The notes: generated by a model not told the origin, from the sequence alone. Shown: positions 19,322 to 29,882, counted from the stretch's first letter. The stretch is 64,000 nt of DNA from Mycobacterium parascrofulaceum ATCC BAA-614 (GCF_000164135.1 NZ_GG770555.1:653979-717978); one strand, 5' to 3'. Made by a program: numbers and translations.

Positions 19322-19687
19322 TCAGCGCGCGGTCGGCCGGATGCGGATGGGGCCGGTCCAGTCACCATCGGGATCGACGACGTCGCCGCGCTGCGTGATC
19401 TCCACCTCGCCCGCTCTGGCCAGCCGCCGGGCGGCCTCCCGGGCGTCGGCCATCAGTGCGCGCCAACTCCCGCCGCCCACCGCCCGCGCGGCGTCCGAGG
19501 GGCAGATGCTGCTCCGCCGCCCGCGACGCCCGGCTAACGCGCGGATCGCGGATTCCAGCCGCTGCGCAACGGGCCCGTTCCCCAGCGCGATCCCGGCGTC
19601 GCGGGCGCCGCGGCCGCCGCCGTCGAGGACCCGGGCCAGCTCGGCGCGTAATCGGTCACCCGCTGGAGCAGTCAGCGGCCGCGCCAT
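19322..19687 (-). CDS. DUF3253 domain protein
   Basis: A 121-residue protein whose second half matches DUF3253: SSICPSDAARAVGGGSWRAL, then EITQRGDVVDPDGDW and GPIRIRP. The domain has a winged-helix look and is usually encoded as a small stand-alone protein. The start ATG at 19687 lies inside the end of the crotonase gene, a 16-bp overlap in another frame, suggesting coupled translation. Function is unknown. Confidence 0.72.
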   Translation of the reverse strand: MARPLTAPAGDRLRAELARVLDGGGRGARDAGIALGNGPVAQRLESAIRALAGRRGRRSSICPSDAARAVGGGSWRALMADAREAARRLARAGEVEITQRGDVVDPDGDWTGPIRIRPTAR

Positions 19688-20445
19688 TCGGGCTTGCGCT
19701 TCTCGGCCCATGCCCGGAGCCCCTCGGCGACGTCCTCGGTCGCGCCGGCCACCTTGCGCATGGTCTCGCCGAACCGGACCGACTCGATCCAGCCCATGTC
19801 CGCCGTCCGCCACGCCACCTCTTTGGTCGCGCGCTGGGCCAGGGGAGCGGCCTCGGTGAGGGTCCGGGCCCACGATCTGGCCTCTTCCTGCAGGTCCGCC
19901 GGCTCCACCAGTTTCCACACCAGGCCGATCTCCTTGGCCCGTGCGGCGCTCATCGGCTTGCCGGTCAACAGCAGCTCCATGGCGTTGGCCCAGCCGACCC
20001 GCTGGGGCAGGCGGATGGCCCCGACGATGGTCGGCACGCCGATCGCCACCTCGGGGTAGCAGAACGTGGCCTCGGTGCTGGCGATGACGAAATCGCAGAA
20101 CAGCACCCCGGTGAGCCCGTAGCCGATGCACGGCCCGTGCACGGCGGCGATGGTGGGCTTGAACAGCTCCATCCCGCTTTCGAAGGAATTGATCGTGGGC
20201 TTCTCCCAGAAGGTGCCGCCGAAGGTGCCGACCGAGCCCTCGCCGTCCTTGAGGTCCCCTCCCGCGCAGTAGACGTCGCCGTTGGCGGTCAGGATGGCGA
20301 CCCACGCGTCCAAGTCGTCGCGGAACCGTTCCCAGGCCGCGTTCAAGTCCTGGCGCAGGGCGCCGTTGATGGCGTTGCGGGCCTCGGGGCGGTTGAGGGT
20401 GATGGTGGCGACGTGGTCGTCCAGCTCATACGTGACGAGGCTCAT
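19672..20445 (-). CDS. enoyl-CoA hydratase/isomerase (crotonase)
   Basis: A 257-residue crotonase-fold protein that should act on acyl-CoA thioesters, most simply hydrating or isomerising enoyl-CoA in fatty-acid or sterol breakdown. The oxyanion-hole segments are VYCAGGDLKD and HGPCIGYGL. The active-site acid region is FCYPEVAIGVPT. Mycobacteria have many echA paralogues, so the exact substrate cannot be named. It is divergent from hrpA and overlaps the downstream DUF3253 gene. Confidence 0.9.
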   Translation of the reverse strand: MSLVTYELDDHVATITLNRPEARNAINGALRQDLNAAWERFRDDLDAWVAILTANGDVYCAGGDLKDGEGSVGTFGGTFWEKPTINSFESGMELFKPTIAAVHGPCIGYGLTGVLFCDFVIASTEATFCYPEVAIGVPTIVGAIRLPQRVGWANAMELLLTGKPMSAARAKEIGLVWKLVEPADLQEEARSWARTLTEAAPLAQRATKEVAWRTADMGWIESVRFGETMRKVAGATEDVAEGLRAWAEKRKPEWRGR

Positions 20446-20561
20446 GGCTTCACCCTAGGGCGGCGAAGGGTGGGCCTTCGTCGGGGAACGGGCGCTCGGA
20501 CTCGTCCCCGGCGCCGCGCTCGGCGGCGAACGGAACCGGCGGCGCGCCTATCCTGGCCCAA

Positions 20562-23500
20562 GTGGCCGAACTGTCCCCCGCGGAACTGCGCGCCCGCCTC
20601 GACGGTTTGACCACCCGCGACGCCGCGCGCCTCGGACGCCGTTTGAAGAATCTGCGCGGCGGCAAACCCGAGCAGCTGCGGCAGCTCGCCGAGCAGCTCG
20701 CGCGGGCCGAAGCGCTGGTGGCCTCGCGGCAGGCCGCGGTGCCCACGATCGTCTACCCCGACCTGCCGGTCAGCGAGCGGCGCCGGGAGATCGCGGACGC
20801 GGTGCGGGCCAACCAGGTCGTCGTCGTCGCCGGCGAAACGGGCTCGGGCAAGACGACCCAACTGCCCAAGATCTGCCTCGAAGCCGGGCGGGGTGTCCGC
20901 GGCACCATCGGGCACACCCAGCCCCGGCGGCTGGCCGCCCGCACGGTCGCGCAGCGCATCGCCGACGAACTGGGCAGCCCCCTGGGTGAGGCGGTCGGCT
21001 ACAGCGTGCGTTTCACCGATCAAGTCAGCGACCGCACGTTGGTCAAGCTGATGACCGACGGCATCCTGCTCGCCGAGATCCAGCGCGACCGCCGCCTGCT
21101 GCGCTATGACACGCTGATCCTCGACGAGGCCCACGAGCGCAGCCTGAACATCGACTTCCTGCTGGGATACCTGCGCGAGCTGCTGCCGCGCCGTCCCGAC
21201 CTGAAGCTGATCGTCACCTCGGCGACCATCGAACCGCAGCGGTTCGCCGACCACTTCGGCGGCGCGCCGATCGTCGAGGTGTCCGGGCGCACCTATCCGG
21301 TGGAAATCCGGTACCGGCCGCTGGAGCTCGCCGTGCCGTCGGGGGACGGCGACGATCCCGACGACCCGGACCACGAGATCGTGCGCACCGAGACCCGCGA
21401 CGAGATCGAGGCGATCGTCGACGCGATCGGCGAGCTGGACGCCGAACCGCCCGGCGACGTCCTGGTCTTTCTGTCCGGGGAACGCGAAATCCGCGATACC
21501 GCAGAGGCTTTGACCGGTCTCCGGCATACGGAGGTGCTGCCGCTGTACGCCCGGCTGCCGACCGCCGAACAGCAGAAGGTGTTCGCGCCCCACACCGGAC
21601 GGCGCGTCGTGCTGGCGACCAACGTGGCCGAGACGTCGCTGACCGTGCCCGGCATCCGCTACGTCGTCGACCCGGGCAATGCCCGCATCTCGCGCTACAG
21701 CCGCCGCCTGAAGGTACAGCGGCTGCCCATCGAACCGATCTCGCAGGCATCCGCACAGCAGCGGGCCGGCCGGTGCGGCCGGGTAGCACCGGGGGTGTGC
21801 ATCCGGCTGTACTCCGAACAGGACTTCGACGCCCGGCCGCGCTACACCGATCCCGAGATCCTGCGCACCAACCTCGCCGCGGTACTGCTGCAGATGGCGG
21901 CACTGCAACTCGGAGACGTCGAAGACTTCGGATTCCTCGACCCGCCGGATCGGCGGAGTGTCCGCGACGGCGTGCAACTGCTGCAGGAGTTGGGGGCGTT
22001 CGACACCCACGGCGCCATCACCGAGCTCGGCCGTCGCCTGGCGCGGCTGCCGGTCGACCCCCGGCTGGGCCGGATGATCCTGCAGGCCGAAACCGAGGGC
22101 TGCGTACGGGAGGTGCTGGTGCTTGCCGCGGCGCTGACCATTCACGACCCGCGGGAGCGGCCCGCCGACCGCGAGGAGGCCGCCCGTCAGAAGCACGCCC
22201 GCTTCGCCGACGAGACCTCCGACTTCATGTCCTACCTCAACCTGTGGCGTTACCTCCGCGAGCGACGCAGCGCGTTGTCCGGCAGCGGCTTTCGACGCAT
22301 GTGCCGAGACGAGTTCCTGCACTATCTGCGCATCCGCGAATGGCAGGACCTGGTCGGGCAGCTGCGCGGCATCGCCCGCGACCTGGGCATCGTGGAGTCC
22401 TCTGACGCGCGGGCGCCCGCCGATCCCGGGCAGGTGCACGCGGCGCTGCTGGCCGGGTTGCTCTCGCACGTGGGGTTGCGCCGTGAGGACGGGCGCGAGT
22501 ACCTGGGCGCACGCAACTCGCGCTTCGTCCTCGCGCCGGGCTCGGTGCTCACCAAGCGGCCGCCGCGCTGGGTGGTGGTCGCCGAACTGGTCGAAACCAG
22601 CCGCCTGTACGGGCGGACCGCCGCGCGAATCCAGCCGGAGGCGGTCGAGCGGGTCGCCGGCGACCTGGTGCAGCGCACTCACAGCGAACCGCATTGGGAC
22701 GCCCAGCGCGGTGAGGTGATGGCCTATGAGCGGGTGACGCTCTACGGCCTGCCGCTGGTTGCCCGCCGCCGCGTCGGGCTCGCCCGGATCGAGCCGGCCC
22801 AGGCCCGCGAGTTGTTCATCCGGCGCGCGCTGGTGGAGGGCGACTGGCACACCCGTCACCACTTCTTCCGCGACAACGCCCGCCTGCGCGCCGAGCTCGA
22901 GGAGTTGGAGGAGCGGGCGCGCCGCCGCGACCTGCTGGTCGGCGATGACGAGGTCTACGCGCTCTACGACGCGCGCATCCCGCCAAACGTCCTCTCCGCG
23001 CGGCACTTCGACGCGTGGTGGCGCAAGCAGCGGCTCAAGACGCCGGACCTGCTGACGTTCACGCGCGACGACCTGATGCGCACCGGCGAAACCGGCGACG
23101 CCGAGCGACCGACCGCCTGGCATACCGGCGGCGTCACGCTGCCCCTGACCTACCGGTTCGAGCCGGGCGCGGTGGACGACGGCGTCACGGTGCACGTGCC
23201 GATCGACGTGCTCGCGCGGTTGGGCGGCGACGAGTTCGCCTGGCAGGTGCCCGCGCTGCGCGAAGAGCTGGTGACCGCGCTCATCCGCTCGCTGCCAAAA
23301 GACCTGCGCCGCAACTTCGTTCCCGCCCCCGACACCGCGCGTGCCGTGCTGGCCGGAATCGACCCGGGGAACGAGCCGCTGCTGGCGGCGCTGCAGCGCG
23401 AACTCCGTCGCCGCACCGGCATTGTGGTGCCGGTCGACGCGTTCGATCTGGACAAGCTGCCCGCGCATCTGCGGGTGACCTTCGCCGTCGAATCCGCCGA

Positions 23501-24470
23501 CGGTAGCGAACTCGCCCGCGGTAAGGACCTCGCGGCGCTGCAACAGCGGCTGGCCGCCAGCGCGCGCCGGGCCGTGGCCCAGGTGGTCGCCGGCGAGCTG
23601 GAACGGACGGCCCTGCGCGGCTGGCCCGACGGGCTCGACGCGCTGCCGCGGGTCGTCGAGCGAACGGTCGGCGGACGCGCGGTGCGCGGCTTTCCCGGAT
23701 TCATCGACGCGGGCGGCGCCGTCGACCTGCGGGTGTTCGCGACGTCGGCGGAGCGGGACAGCGCGCTGCCGGCGGGCATGCGCCGATTGGTTCGGCTGAG
23801 CGTGGCGTCGCCCGTCAAAGCGGTTGAGCGGCAACTGAGCCCACGTACACGCCTGGTGCTCGGTGCGAATCCCGACGGGTCCCTGACCGCGTTGCTCGAA
23901 GACTGTGCCGACGCCGCGGCGGACGCGTTGATACCCGAGCCGGTGTGGACCCGCGACGAGTTCGCCGCGTTGCGCGATCGGGTGGCCAATTCGCTGGCAT
24001 CAGCGACCACCGACGTGGTGGGCCGCGTGGAACAGGTCTTGGCCGCCGCGCAGGAGGTGCAACTCCTGCTGCCCGGGCGGCCACCACCCCCGCAGGCCGA
24101 CGCGATCGCCGACGTGCGCACTCAGCTGGATCGGCTGCTGCCGGCGGGATTCGTCAGCGCCACCGGGCGCGCCCACCTCGCCGACCTCACCCGCTACCTG
24201 ACCGCCATCCGCCGGCGCCTCGACCGGCTGCCGCACGGCCTCGACGCCGACCGGCAGCGGATGCAGCGCGTGCATGCCGTGCAGCGCGCGTACGACGAGT
24301 TGGCGCACTCGCTGCCAACCGCCCGGCGGACGGCGGCGGACGTCCGCGACGTCGCACGGCAGATCGAGGAATTGCGGGTGAGCCTGTGGGCCCAACAGCT
24401 GGGAACACCACGGCCGGTGAGCGAGCAACGGATCTACCGCGCCATCGACGCGCTGCGGGACGGATCGTGA
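20562..24470 (+). CDS. hrpA: ATP-dependent RNA helicase HrpA
   Basis: A 1302-residue DEAH-box helicase. Motif I is GETGSGKTTQ at about residues 91-100, motif II is DEAH at 188-191, motif III is SAT, and motif VI is QQRAGRCGR at about 398-406. The helicase-associated domains follow, and a long C-terminal region like DUF3418 completes the HrpA architecture. Length is in the normal range for HrpA (about 1300). HrpA acts on structured RNA and, in E. coli, on stalled or colliding ribosomes. The start is GTG. Confidence 0.94.
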   Translation: MAELSPAELRARLDGLTTRDAARLGRRLKNLRGGKPEQLRQLAEQLARAEALVASRQAAVPTIVYPDLPVSERRREIADAVRANQVVVVAGETGSGKTTQLPKICLEAGRGVRGTIGHTQPRRLAARTVAQRIADELGSPLGEAVGYSVRFTDQVSDRTLVKLMTDGILLAEIQRDRRLLRYDTLILDEAHERSLNIDFLLGYLRELLPRRPDLKLIVTSATIEPQRFADHFGGAPIVEVSGRTYPVEIRYRPLELAVPSGDGDDPDDPDHEIVRTETRDEIEAIVDAIGELDAEPPGDVLVFLSGEREIRDTAEALTGLRHTEVLPLYARLPTAEQQKVFAPHTGRRVVLATNVAETSLTVPGIRYVVDPGNARISRYSRRLKVQRLPIEPISQASAQQRAGRCGRVAPGVCIRLYSEQDFDARPRYTDPEILRTNLAAVLLQMAALQLGDVEDFGFLDPPDRRSVRDGVQLLQELGAFDTHGAITELGRRLARLPVDPRLGRMILQAETEGCVREVLVLAAALTIHDPRERPADREEAARQKHARFADETSDFMSYLNLWRYLRERRSALSGSGFRRMCRDEFLHYLRIREWQDLVGQLRGIARDLGIVESSDARAPADPGQVHAALLAGLLSHVGLRREDGREYLGARNSRFVLAPGSVLTKRPPRWVVVAELVETSRLYGRTAARIQPEAVERVAGDLVQRTHSEPHWDAQRGEVMAYERVTLYGLPLVARRRVGLARIEPAQARELFIRRALVEGDWHTRHHFFRDNARLRAELEELEERARRRDLLVGDDEVYALYDARIPPNVLSARHFDAWWRKQRLKTPDLLTFTRDDLMRTGETGDAERPTAWHTGGVTLPLTYRFEPGAVDDGVTVHVPIDVLARLGGDEFAWQVPALREELVTALIRSLPKDLRRNFVPAPDTARAVLAGIDPGNEPLLAALQRELRRRTGIVVPVDAFDLDKLPAHLRVTFAVESADGSELARGKDLAALQQRLAASARRAVAQVVAGELERTALRGWPDGLDALPRVVERTVGGRAVRGFPGFIDAGGAVDLRVFATSAERDSALPAGMRRLVRLSVASPVKAVERQLSPRTRLVLGANPDGSLTALLEDCADAAADALIPEPVWTRDEFAALRDRVANSLASATTDVVGRVEQVLAAAQEVQLLLPGRPPPPQADAIADVRTQLDRLLPAGFVSATGRAHLADLTRYLTAIRRRLDRLPHGLDADRQRMQRVHAVQRAYDELAHSLPTARRTAADVRDVARQIEELRVSLWAQQLGTPRPVSEQRIYRAIDALRDGS

Positions 24471-24582
24471 ATCAACGCCCTCCCACTCTCAACCTATAGC
24501 GTACCGGTGGGCTTGCGGCAAGGCCGGGGTGCTGCCGCACAATCGCTGGGCGAAAACGCTTTTGGCTTACAGGGGGTAAAGA

Positions 24583-26082
24583 ATGCCGACCGACGATTGC
24601 GTAGACCATGCGGTGCTGGTCGCCGGGGGAGGACCGACGGGGCTGATGTTGGCCGGTGAATTGGCTTTGGCGGGCATCGATGTGGCGATAGTGGAACGGC
24701 GCGAGAGTCAGGATCTGATCGGCGCACGGGCCGGCGGCCTGCATGCGCGCACCATCGAGGTCCTCGATCAGCGGGGAATCGCCGACCGGTTTCTCGCCCG
24801 GGGCGAGGTCGCCCAAGTCGCGGGCTTCTCGCAGATCCGTCTCGACATCAGCGACTTTCCCACCCGGCATCCGTACGGACTCGCGTTGTGGCAGAACGAG
24901 ATCGAACGCATACTCGCCGACTGGGTGAACGAGCTCGGGGTGCGGTTCTATCGCGGACGTGAGGTGGCGGGCATCGCGCAAGACGGGACCGGCGTGGACG
25001 TCGCGTTGTCCGACGGCCGATCGCTGCGCGCGGGGTACCTTGTCGGCTGCGACGGCGGACGCAGCGTGGTGCGCAAAGGCGCCGGCATCGAGTTCCCGGG
25101 ATGGGAGCCGACCACCAGCTACCTACTCGCGGAGGCCGAAATCGACCCAGGCACCGGCGAGGCGCCGGAGTGGGGCATCCGGCACGACGCCCTCGGCGTC
25201 CATTCCCTCGCCCCCTCGGGGGACCGGGGGCTGGTGCGCGTCATGGTCACCGAACGGCTCCTGGGATCCAGCGGCGAACCGACACTGGCCGATCTGAGGG
25301 AAGGGCTCATCGCCGTCTACGGAACGGACTACGGGATCCGCAGTCCCGCTTGGCTTTCCAGATTCACTGACATGGCGCGGCAGGCGGCCACCTACCGCAG
25401 CGGGCGCGTGCTGCTGGCCGGTGATGCCGCGCACGTCCATCACCCGGTGGGCGGGCAAGGCCTGAACACCGGCGTGCAGGACGCCGTCAACCTGGGCTGG
25501 AAGTTGGGGCAGGTGGCCAACGGGGCGACGCCCGCCAGCCTGCTGGACACCTACCACGCCGAACGGCATCCCGTCGCCGCGCGGGTATTGCGTAACGCAA
25601 TCGCGCAGATGGCGCTGCTTCGTCCGGACGACCGCACCAAGGCGCTGCGCGGTGTCGTGGCCGACCTGCTCGGCACGGATGAACCCCGCAGACGGTTCGC
25701 CGCCATGATGTCCGGCCTGGACATCCGCTATGACCTGGGTGACGGACACCCGCTGCTCGGGCGCCGCATGCCCGATCTCGACCTGGTCACCGCGACCGGC
25801 CCGCGGCGCGTGTTCACCCTGTTACACGCGGCCCGCCCGGTGCTGCTCAACCTCGGCGGAGCCGGCCGATTCGACGGCGCGTCCCGCGCCGGGTGGGTCC
25901 GGGTCGTCGACGCGGTATACGCCGGCGATTGGGAGCTCCCGGCGGTCGGCGCCGTGCAGGGCCCCGACGCGGTGTTGATTCGGCCAGACGGACACGTCGC
26001 CTGGGTGGGGGACCGAGGCGATTCCCGGCTTCAGGAAGCGCTCACAACCTGGTTCGGCACCCCATCGGGGGCTGCGCCTTAA
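24583..26082 (+). CDS. FAD-dependent aromatic-type monooxygenase
   Basis: A 499-residue class A flavoprotein hydroxylase. It has the FAD motif VAGGGPTGLMLAGEL, the GCDGGRSVVRKGAG motif and the second FAD motif LAGDAAHVHHPVGGQGLNTG, plus a C-terminal thioredoxin-like domain. The closest groups by pattern are PgaE/MhpA-type hydroxylases and rifampicin monooxygenase. The substrate is not determinable from sequence. A GGGGGT ribosome site supports the ATG. The stop overlaps a small convergent gene. Confidence 0.9.
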   Translation: MPTDDCVDHAVLVAGGGPTGLMLAGELALAGIDVAIVERRESQDLIGARAGGLHARTIEVLDQRGIADRFLARGEVAQVAGFSQIRLDISDFPTRHPYGLALWQNEIERILADWVNELGVRFYRGREVAGIAQDGTGVDVALSDGRSLRAGYLVGCDGGRSVVRKGAGIEFPGWEPTTSYLLAEAEIDPGTGEAPEWGIRHDALGVHSLAPSGDRGLVRVMVTERLLGSSGEPTLADLREGLIAVYGTDYGIRSPAWLSRFTDMARQAATYRSGRVLLAGDAAHVHHPVGGQGLNTGVQDAVNLGWKLGQVANGATPASLLDTYHAERHPVAARVLRNAIAQMALLRPDDRTKALRGVVADLLGTDEPRRRFAAMMSGLDIRYDLGDGHPLLGRRMPDLDLVTATGPRRVFTLLHAARPVLLNLGGAGRFDGASRAGWVRVVDAVYAGDWELPAVGAVQGPDAVLIRPDGHVAWVGDRGDSRLQEALTTWFGTPSGAAP

Positions 26083-26249
26083 TCCGGGGGCTCGTTCTCC
26101 GAGCCGAGGGTGGGAGCGCTTTCGCGGTCGCTGGGCTTGCCGGCGACACCTTCGGCCTCCCGGTCGTCGGCGACCTTCTCCTCGAGCTGGTCGACGATGT
26201 CTTCCAGCTTCTGAGAGTGACCGCGCAAGTCTTTGTCGGGTTTCGTCAT
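26079..26249 (-). CDS. 56-residue acidic small protein
   Basis: ATG at 26249 to TAA at 26079. The protein begins MTKPDKDLRGHSQKLEDIVD, has a short charged helix (QLEEKVADDREAEG) and a disordered acidic end. A GGAAAG ribosome site precedes the ATG by six bases. It shares four bases with the stop of the convergent monooxygenase gene. It resembles small charged mycobacterial proteins of unknown function. Confidence 0.55.
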   Translation of the reverse strand: MTKPDKDLRGHSQKLEDIVDQLEEKVADDREAEGVAGKPSDRESAPTLGSENEPPD

Positions 26250-26421
26250 ATCGCTTTCCGTCGACTGTGGCCGGCTACCGACCTGTCGCTATTCAATACC
26301 CCGTCCGCCGGGCGGTAACCGGGCGGGCGCTGTGATCCTCCTATCGCGGTCGCGGCGGCCGTCGGCCGAGCTAGCGGTGACGGACGCGACATCCGGCCGT
26401 GGCGGTGGAAGTATCGCAAGA

Positions 26422-27927
26422 GTGGCCGACAAGAAACCGCAGACCATCTCGTACCCGGCGGCCGGCGGGCGTCCGCGCCGTCACGAAACCGAGCCGCTCG
26501 ACCCCCATGTCATCGTCCTGTTCGGCGCGACGGGGGATCTGGCGAAACGCAAGCTGATCCCGGGGCTGGCCTACCTTGACCAGTCCGAGCTCGCACCCGA
26601 CATCCAGATCGTCGCGACGTCTTTGGAAGACCTCACCGACGACGGGTTTCGGGAGCTCGCGAAGGAAGCGGTCGATTCGTTCGGCAGCCACAAGCTCTCG
26701 GACGAACAGTGGGCCAACTTCGCCAAGATCGTCACCTATGTTCCGCAGGGACGCGGGCCGGAAGCTCTGGCCGAGGCCGTCGCCGAGGCCGAAGCCAACC
26801 TGGGTCCCAAGGTCAGGCGGCTGCACTACCTGTCCGTGCCGCCGAAAGCCGCGCGGGAAGTCATCTCCGTGTTGCGGGAGGCGAAGCTCGTCGACCGCTC
26901 GCGGGTGGTGATGGAAAAGCCGTTCGGGACCGATTTGGCCAGCGCGGTCGCGCTCAACGACTTCGTGCACGAAACGTTCGAGGAATCCCAGATCTTTCGG
27001 ATCGACCACTTCCTCGGCAAGGAGGCGGCCCAGAACATCCTCGCGTTCCGCTTTGCCAACGGGCTGTTCGAGCCGATCTGGAACCGCAACTTCATCGACC
27101 ACATTCAGATCGACATCCCCGAAGCCCTTGGCCTGGATCAGCGGGCGAGCTTCTACGAGGAGACGGGCGCGTACAAGGACATGGTGGTGACGCACCTGTT
27201 CCAGGTGATGGCGTTCGTGGTCATGGAGCCGCCGACGGCGCTCGAACCCTTTGCCATCAGCGAAGAAAAGAACAAGGTGTTCCGGTCGATGCTGCCGGTC
27301 AAGCCGTCCAACGTGGTGCGCGGCCAGTACAACGGATACCGCGACGAGGAAGGCGTGGCCAAGGATTCCGACACCGAGACGTTCATCGCCCTCAAGGTCG
27401 GCATCGACAACTGGCGCTGGGCCGGTGTGCCCATCTATCTGCGTACCGGCAAGAAGATGGCCGAGGGCATCCGCATCATCTCGATCGCGTTCAGGGAGGC
27501 GCCGCGGACGATGTTTCCGCCCGGCTCGGGCGTCGGGACCCAGGGCCCCGATCACCTCACGTTCGACCTCGCCGACAACTCGAAGGTGTCGCTGTCGTTC
27601 TACGGCAAGCGGCCAGGTCCGGGCATGAAGCTGGACAAGCTGTCCATGCAGTTTTCCTCGCAGGAGATCGACACCGTCGTGGATGTGCTCGAGGCCTACG
27701 AACGGCTCATCCTGGACGCGATGCGCGGCGATCACACGTTGTTCAACACCGCCGAGGGCATCGAATCATTGTGGGAGCGTTCGCAGGAGCTGCTCGACGA
27801 CCCACCGCCGGCGAAGATGTACCAGCCGGGCACCTGGGGCCCCAACGCCATTCATCAGTTGATCGCACCCAACGCGTGGCGGTTGCCGTTCGAGCGGGAA
27901 TGGCGCGATGCCAGGCCGGAGTGCTGA
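26422..27927 (+). CDS. zwf: glucose-6-phosphate dehydrogenase
   Basis: A 501-residue enzyme that oxidises glucose-6-phosphate to 6-phosphogluconolactone, the entry step of the oxidative pentose phosphate pathway, making NADPH. The nucleotide motif GATGDLAKRKL starts near residue 35, and the active-site motif RIDHFLGKE lies at residues 193-201. The start GTG at 26422 (MADKKPQTISYP) is preceded by GGAAG. The usual partners opcA, tal and tkt are not adjacent, so this is probably an additional zwf copy rather than the one in the pentose phosphate cluster. Confidence 0.93.
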   Translation: MADKKPQTISYPAAGGRPRRHETEPLDPHVIVLFGATGDLAKRKLIPGLAYLDQSELAPDIQIVATSLEDLTDDGFRELAKEAVDSFGSHKLSDEQWANFAKIVTYVPQGRGPEALAEAVAEAEANLGPKVRRLHYLSVPPKAAREVISVLREAKLVDRSRVVMEKPFGTDLASAVALNDFVHETFEESQIFRIDHFLGKEAAQNILAFRFANGLFEPIWNRNFIDHIQIDIPEALGLDQRASFYEETGAYKDMVVTHLFQVMAFVVMEPPTALEPFAISEEKNKVFRSMLPVKPSNVVRGQYNGYRDEEGVAKDSDTETFIALKVGIDNWRWAGVPIYLRTGKKMAEGIRIISIAFREAPRTMFPPGSGVGTQGPDHLTFDLADNSKVSLSFYGKRPGPGMKLDKLSMQFSSQEIDTVVDVLEAYERLILDAMRGDHTLFNTAEGIESLWERSQELLDDPPPAKMYQPGTWGPNAIHQLIAPNAWRLPFEREWRDARPEC

Positions 27928-27936
27928 GCGTAGGGG

Positions 27937-28860
27937 TCAGCTCCGTTCGGCGCTGATGTAGGTGATGGCGTGCCGGAACTGCCTGAGCAGCTCGTTGTCG
28001 GGAAGGGTGAAGCCGTAGTCGGCGTATAACTGCTCGGTGGGATGCGCAGTGACGGCCCACCCGGCGGCGGCCAGGTGCTGGCCGGCGGGTTGGCGTTCCC
28101 CCTGCCAGACCAGTTCGGCGACATCGATATCGAGTCCGTGTTTGCGCCAGGCACTGCGCATGGCGCGGGCGCGCTCGTCGGTGAAGACGGCCATGTCGGT
28201 GATGTTTTCGGTGGCCAGCTTGCTGCCCGGCGCGCTGAGCGCCGTGATGTTGTCCAGCAGACGATCCTGGGCCTGCGGCGGCAAGTAGGGGAGCAGGCCT
28301 TCGGCGATCCACGCCGTGGGCGCGGTCACGTCAAAGCCACTGTCGCGCAGCACCTTTGGCCAATCATCGCGCAGGTCGATACCCACGGTCCGGCGTTCGG
28401 CGGTCGGTTCGGCACCGATCCGGGCCAGCGCGTCGCTCTTGAAGGCGATGACCTCGGGCTGGTCCACCTCGTAAACCACCGTGCCCGCCGACCACGGCAA
28501 CCGGTAGGCCCGGGCGTCAAGCCCGGCGGCCAGGATGACGGCCTGACGGATCCCGCCGCTCGTCGCCACCGTCAGGAAGTCGTCGAAAAACCTGGTGCGC
28601 GCGGCGATCTGCTCGCGACGCTGCTGCAACGTCAGGGGCATTTCGTCGCTGTCGAGCGGGATTTGGCCGTCGAGCATTCGGACGAAGAACGGGTGACCGA
28701 CCGCGCGCACCAAAGGCTCGGCGAACCGGTCGTCGAGCAGGGGATCCGGCTCGCGGGAGGCCAATGCCCGGGACGCGGCGACCATCGTCGCGGTCGCCCC
28801 GACGCTGGAAGCCAAATCCCAACTGTCGCCGTCTGTGCGCGCCGAACCAAATGATGACAC
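27937..28860 (-). CDS. mycobacterial SAM-dependent methyltransferase (TIGR00027/LCM type)
   Basis: A 307-residue member of the leucine-carboxyl-methyltransferase-like family expanded in mycobacteria. Typical segments are [20 protein letters not shown] at the start, [17 protein letters not shown] (SAM site), [13 protein letters not shown], and [19 protein letters not shown]. The methyl acceptor is unknown for most family members. A paralogue lies at 47549-48484 in this window. It converges on zwf with 9 bp between stops. Confidence 0.92.
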   Translation of the reverse strand: MSSFGSARTDGDSWDLASSVGATATMVAASRALASREPDPLLDDRFAEPLVRAVGHPFFVRMLDGQIPLDSDEMPLTLQQRREQIAARTRFFDDFLTVATSGGIRQAVILAAGLDARAYRLPWSAGTVVYEVDQPEVIAFKSDALARIGAEPTAERRTVGIDLRDDWPKVLRDSGFDVTAPTAWIAEGLLPYLPPQAQDRLLDNITALSAPGSKLATENITDMAVFTDERARAMRSAWRKHGLDIDVAELVWQGERQPAGQHLAAAGWAVTAHPTEQLYADYGFTLPDNELLRQFRHAITYISAERS

Positions 28861-28991
28861 TCGCCGCTCCCTCCTGGACCTCGGCCGCCGCCGGGCTGCG
28901 CGACAAACCTCCTGAGTGCGAAGGGTACTTTCTGCCTATGCCGCGCTCACCACGCACCCGCTGAGCCCGTCGACAGGAGGCGAATCACTCG

Positions 28992-29873
28992 ATGGCACCG
29001 ACGCTGCGCCCCCGGCGCTCCGCCCTCTACCTGCCGGGCAACAAGCCTCGCGCCTTGGAGAAAGGCAAATCGCTGCCCGCCGACGTGGTCATCTTCGACC
29101 TCGAGGATGCCGTGGGGCCCGATGCCAAAGCCGATTCGAGGGCCACGGTGTGCGAGGCGATCTCGTCGGACAGCTACGGCCGGCGGGAGGTCGTGGTGCG
29201 CATCAACGGTTTGGACACCGAATGGCACGACGAGGACTTGGCGGCCGTGGCCGGTTCCGCCGCCGACGGGGTGTTGGTGCCGAAAGTCGAGTCGGGTGAC
29301 CAGGTGCGAACGCTGGCGGCCACGCTGGACGGGCTGGGCGCGCCGGAGGGGTTGCGGCTCTGGGTGATGATGGAGACGCCGCGTTCGTTCCTGAGGGCCG
29401 AGGAGATCGCCTCGGCCAGCGATCGATTGGCCGCGCTGGTGATCGGCACCAACGACCTGGTGAACGACCTGCACGGATTACATGTGCCCGGACGCGCGCC
29501 GGTCGTGCCCGCGTTGGGGTTGGCGGTGCTGGGCGCCCGGGCGGCGGGAAAGGTGATCCTGGACGGCGTCTTCAACGACATCACCGACGAAGACGGGTTT
29601 CGGGCCGAGGCCCGGCAGGGCCGCGAAATGGGTTTCGACGGCAAGACTTTGATCCATCCCGCCCAGATCGGCCCGGCCAACGACGTGTTCGGGCCGTCGC
29701 AGGAGGAACTCGCCGACGCCCGCAAGGTTGTCGCGGCCTACGAGGAGGCGCGGGCTACGGGCGCCAGTGTCATCACGGTGGATGGTCGGATGATCGAGAG
29801 CTTGCACGTCCGCAACGCTGAGCGGCTCCTCGCCCTCGCGGACCTCATCGCGGAGTTGGCGTCCGCCTCGTAG
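28992..29873 (+). CDS. CitE-like HpcH/HpaI family lyase
   Basis: A 293-residue TIM-barrel protein of the citrate-lyase beta-subunit group. It shows RRSALYLPGNKPRALEKG at the start, DVVIFDLEDAVGPDAK, the Glu of LWVMMETPRS and the Asp of VIGTNDLVNDLH. Stand-alone CitE-like proteins act on CoA thioesters such as malyl- or citramalyl-CoA, and no citrate-lyase alpha or gamma subunit is nearby. The ATG has an AGGAGG site about 12 bases upstream. It is divergent from the methyltransferase. Confidence 0.88.
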   Translation: MAPTLRPRRSALYLPGNKPRALEKGKSLPADVVIFDLEDAVGPDAKADSRATVCEAISSDSYGRREVVVRINGLDTEWHDEDLAAVAGSAADGVLVPKVESGDQVRTLAATLDGLGAPEGLRLWVMMETPRSFLRAEEIASASDRLAALVIGTNDLVNDLHGLHVPGRAPVVPALGLAVLGARAAGKVILDGVFNDITDEDGFRAEARQGREMGFDGKTLIHPAQIGPANDVFGPSQEELADARKVVAAYEEARATGASVITVDGRMIESLHVRNAERLLALADLIAELASAS

Positions 29874-29882
29874 GCGTTCTGC

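Noticed and set aside
20442..23834. A 1130-codon complement frame opposite hrpA
   Set aside because: It is the antisense shadow of a clear DEAH helicase, and its His/Arg/Gln-rich translation has no motif.
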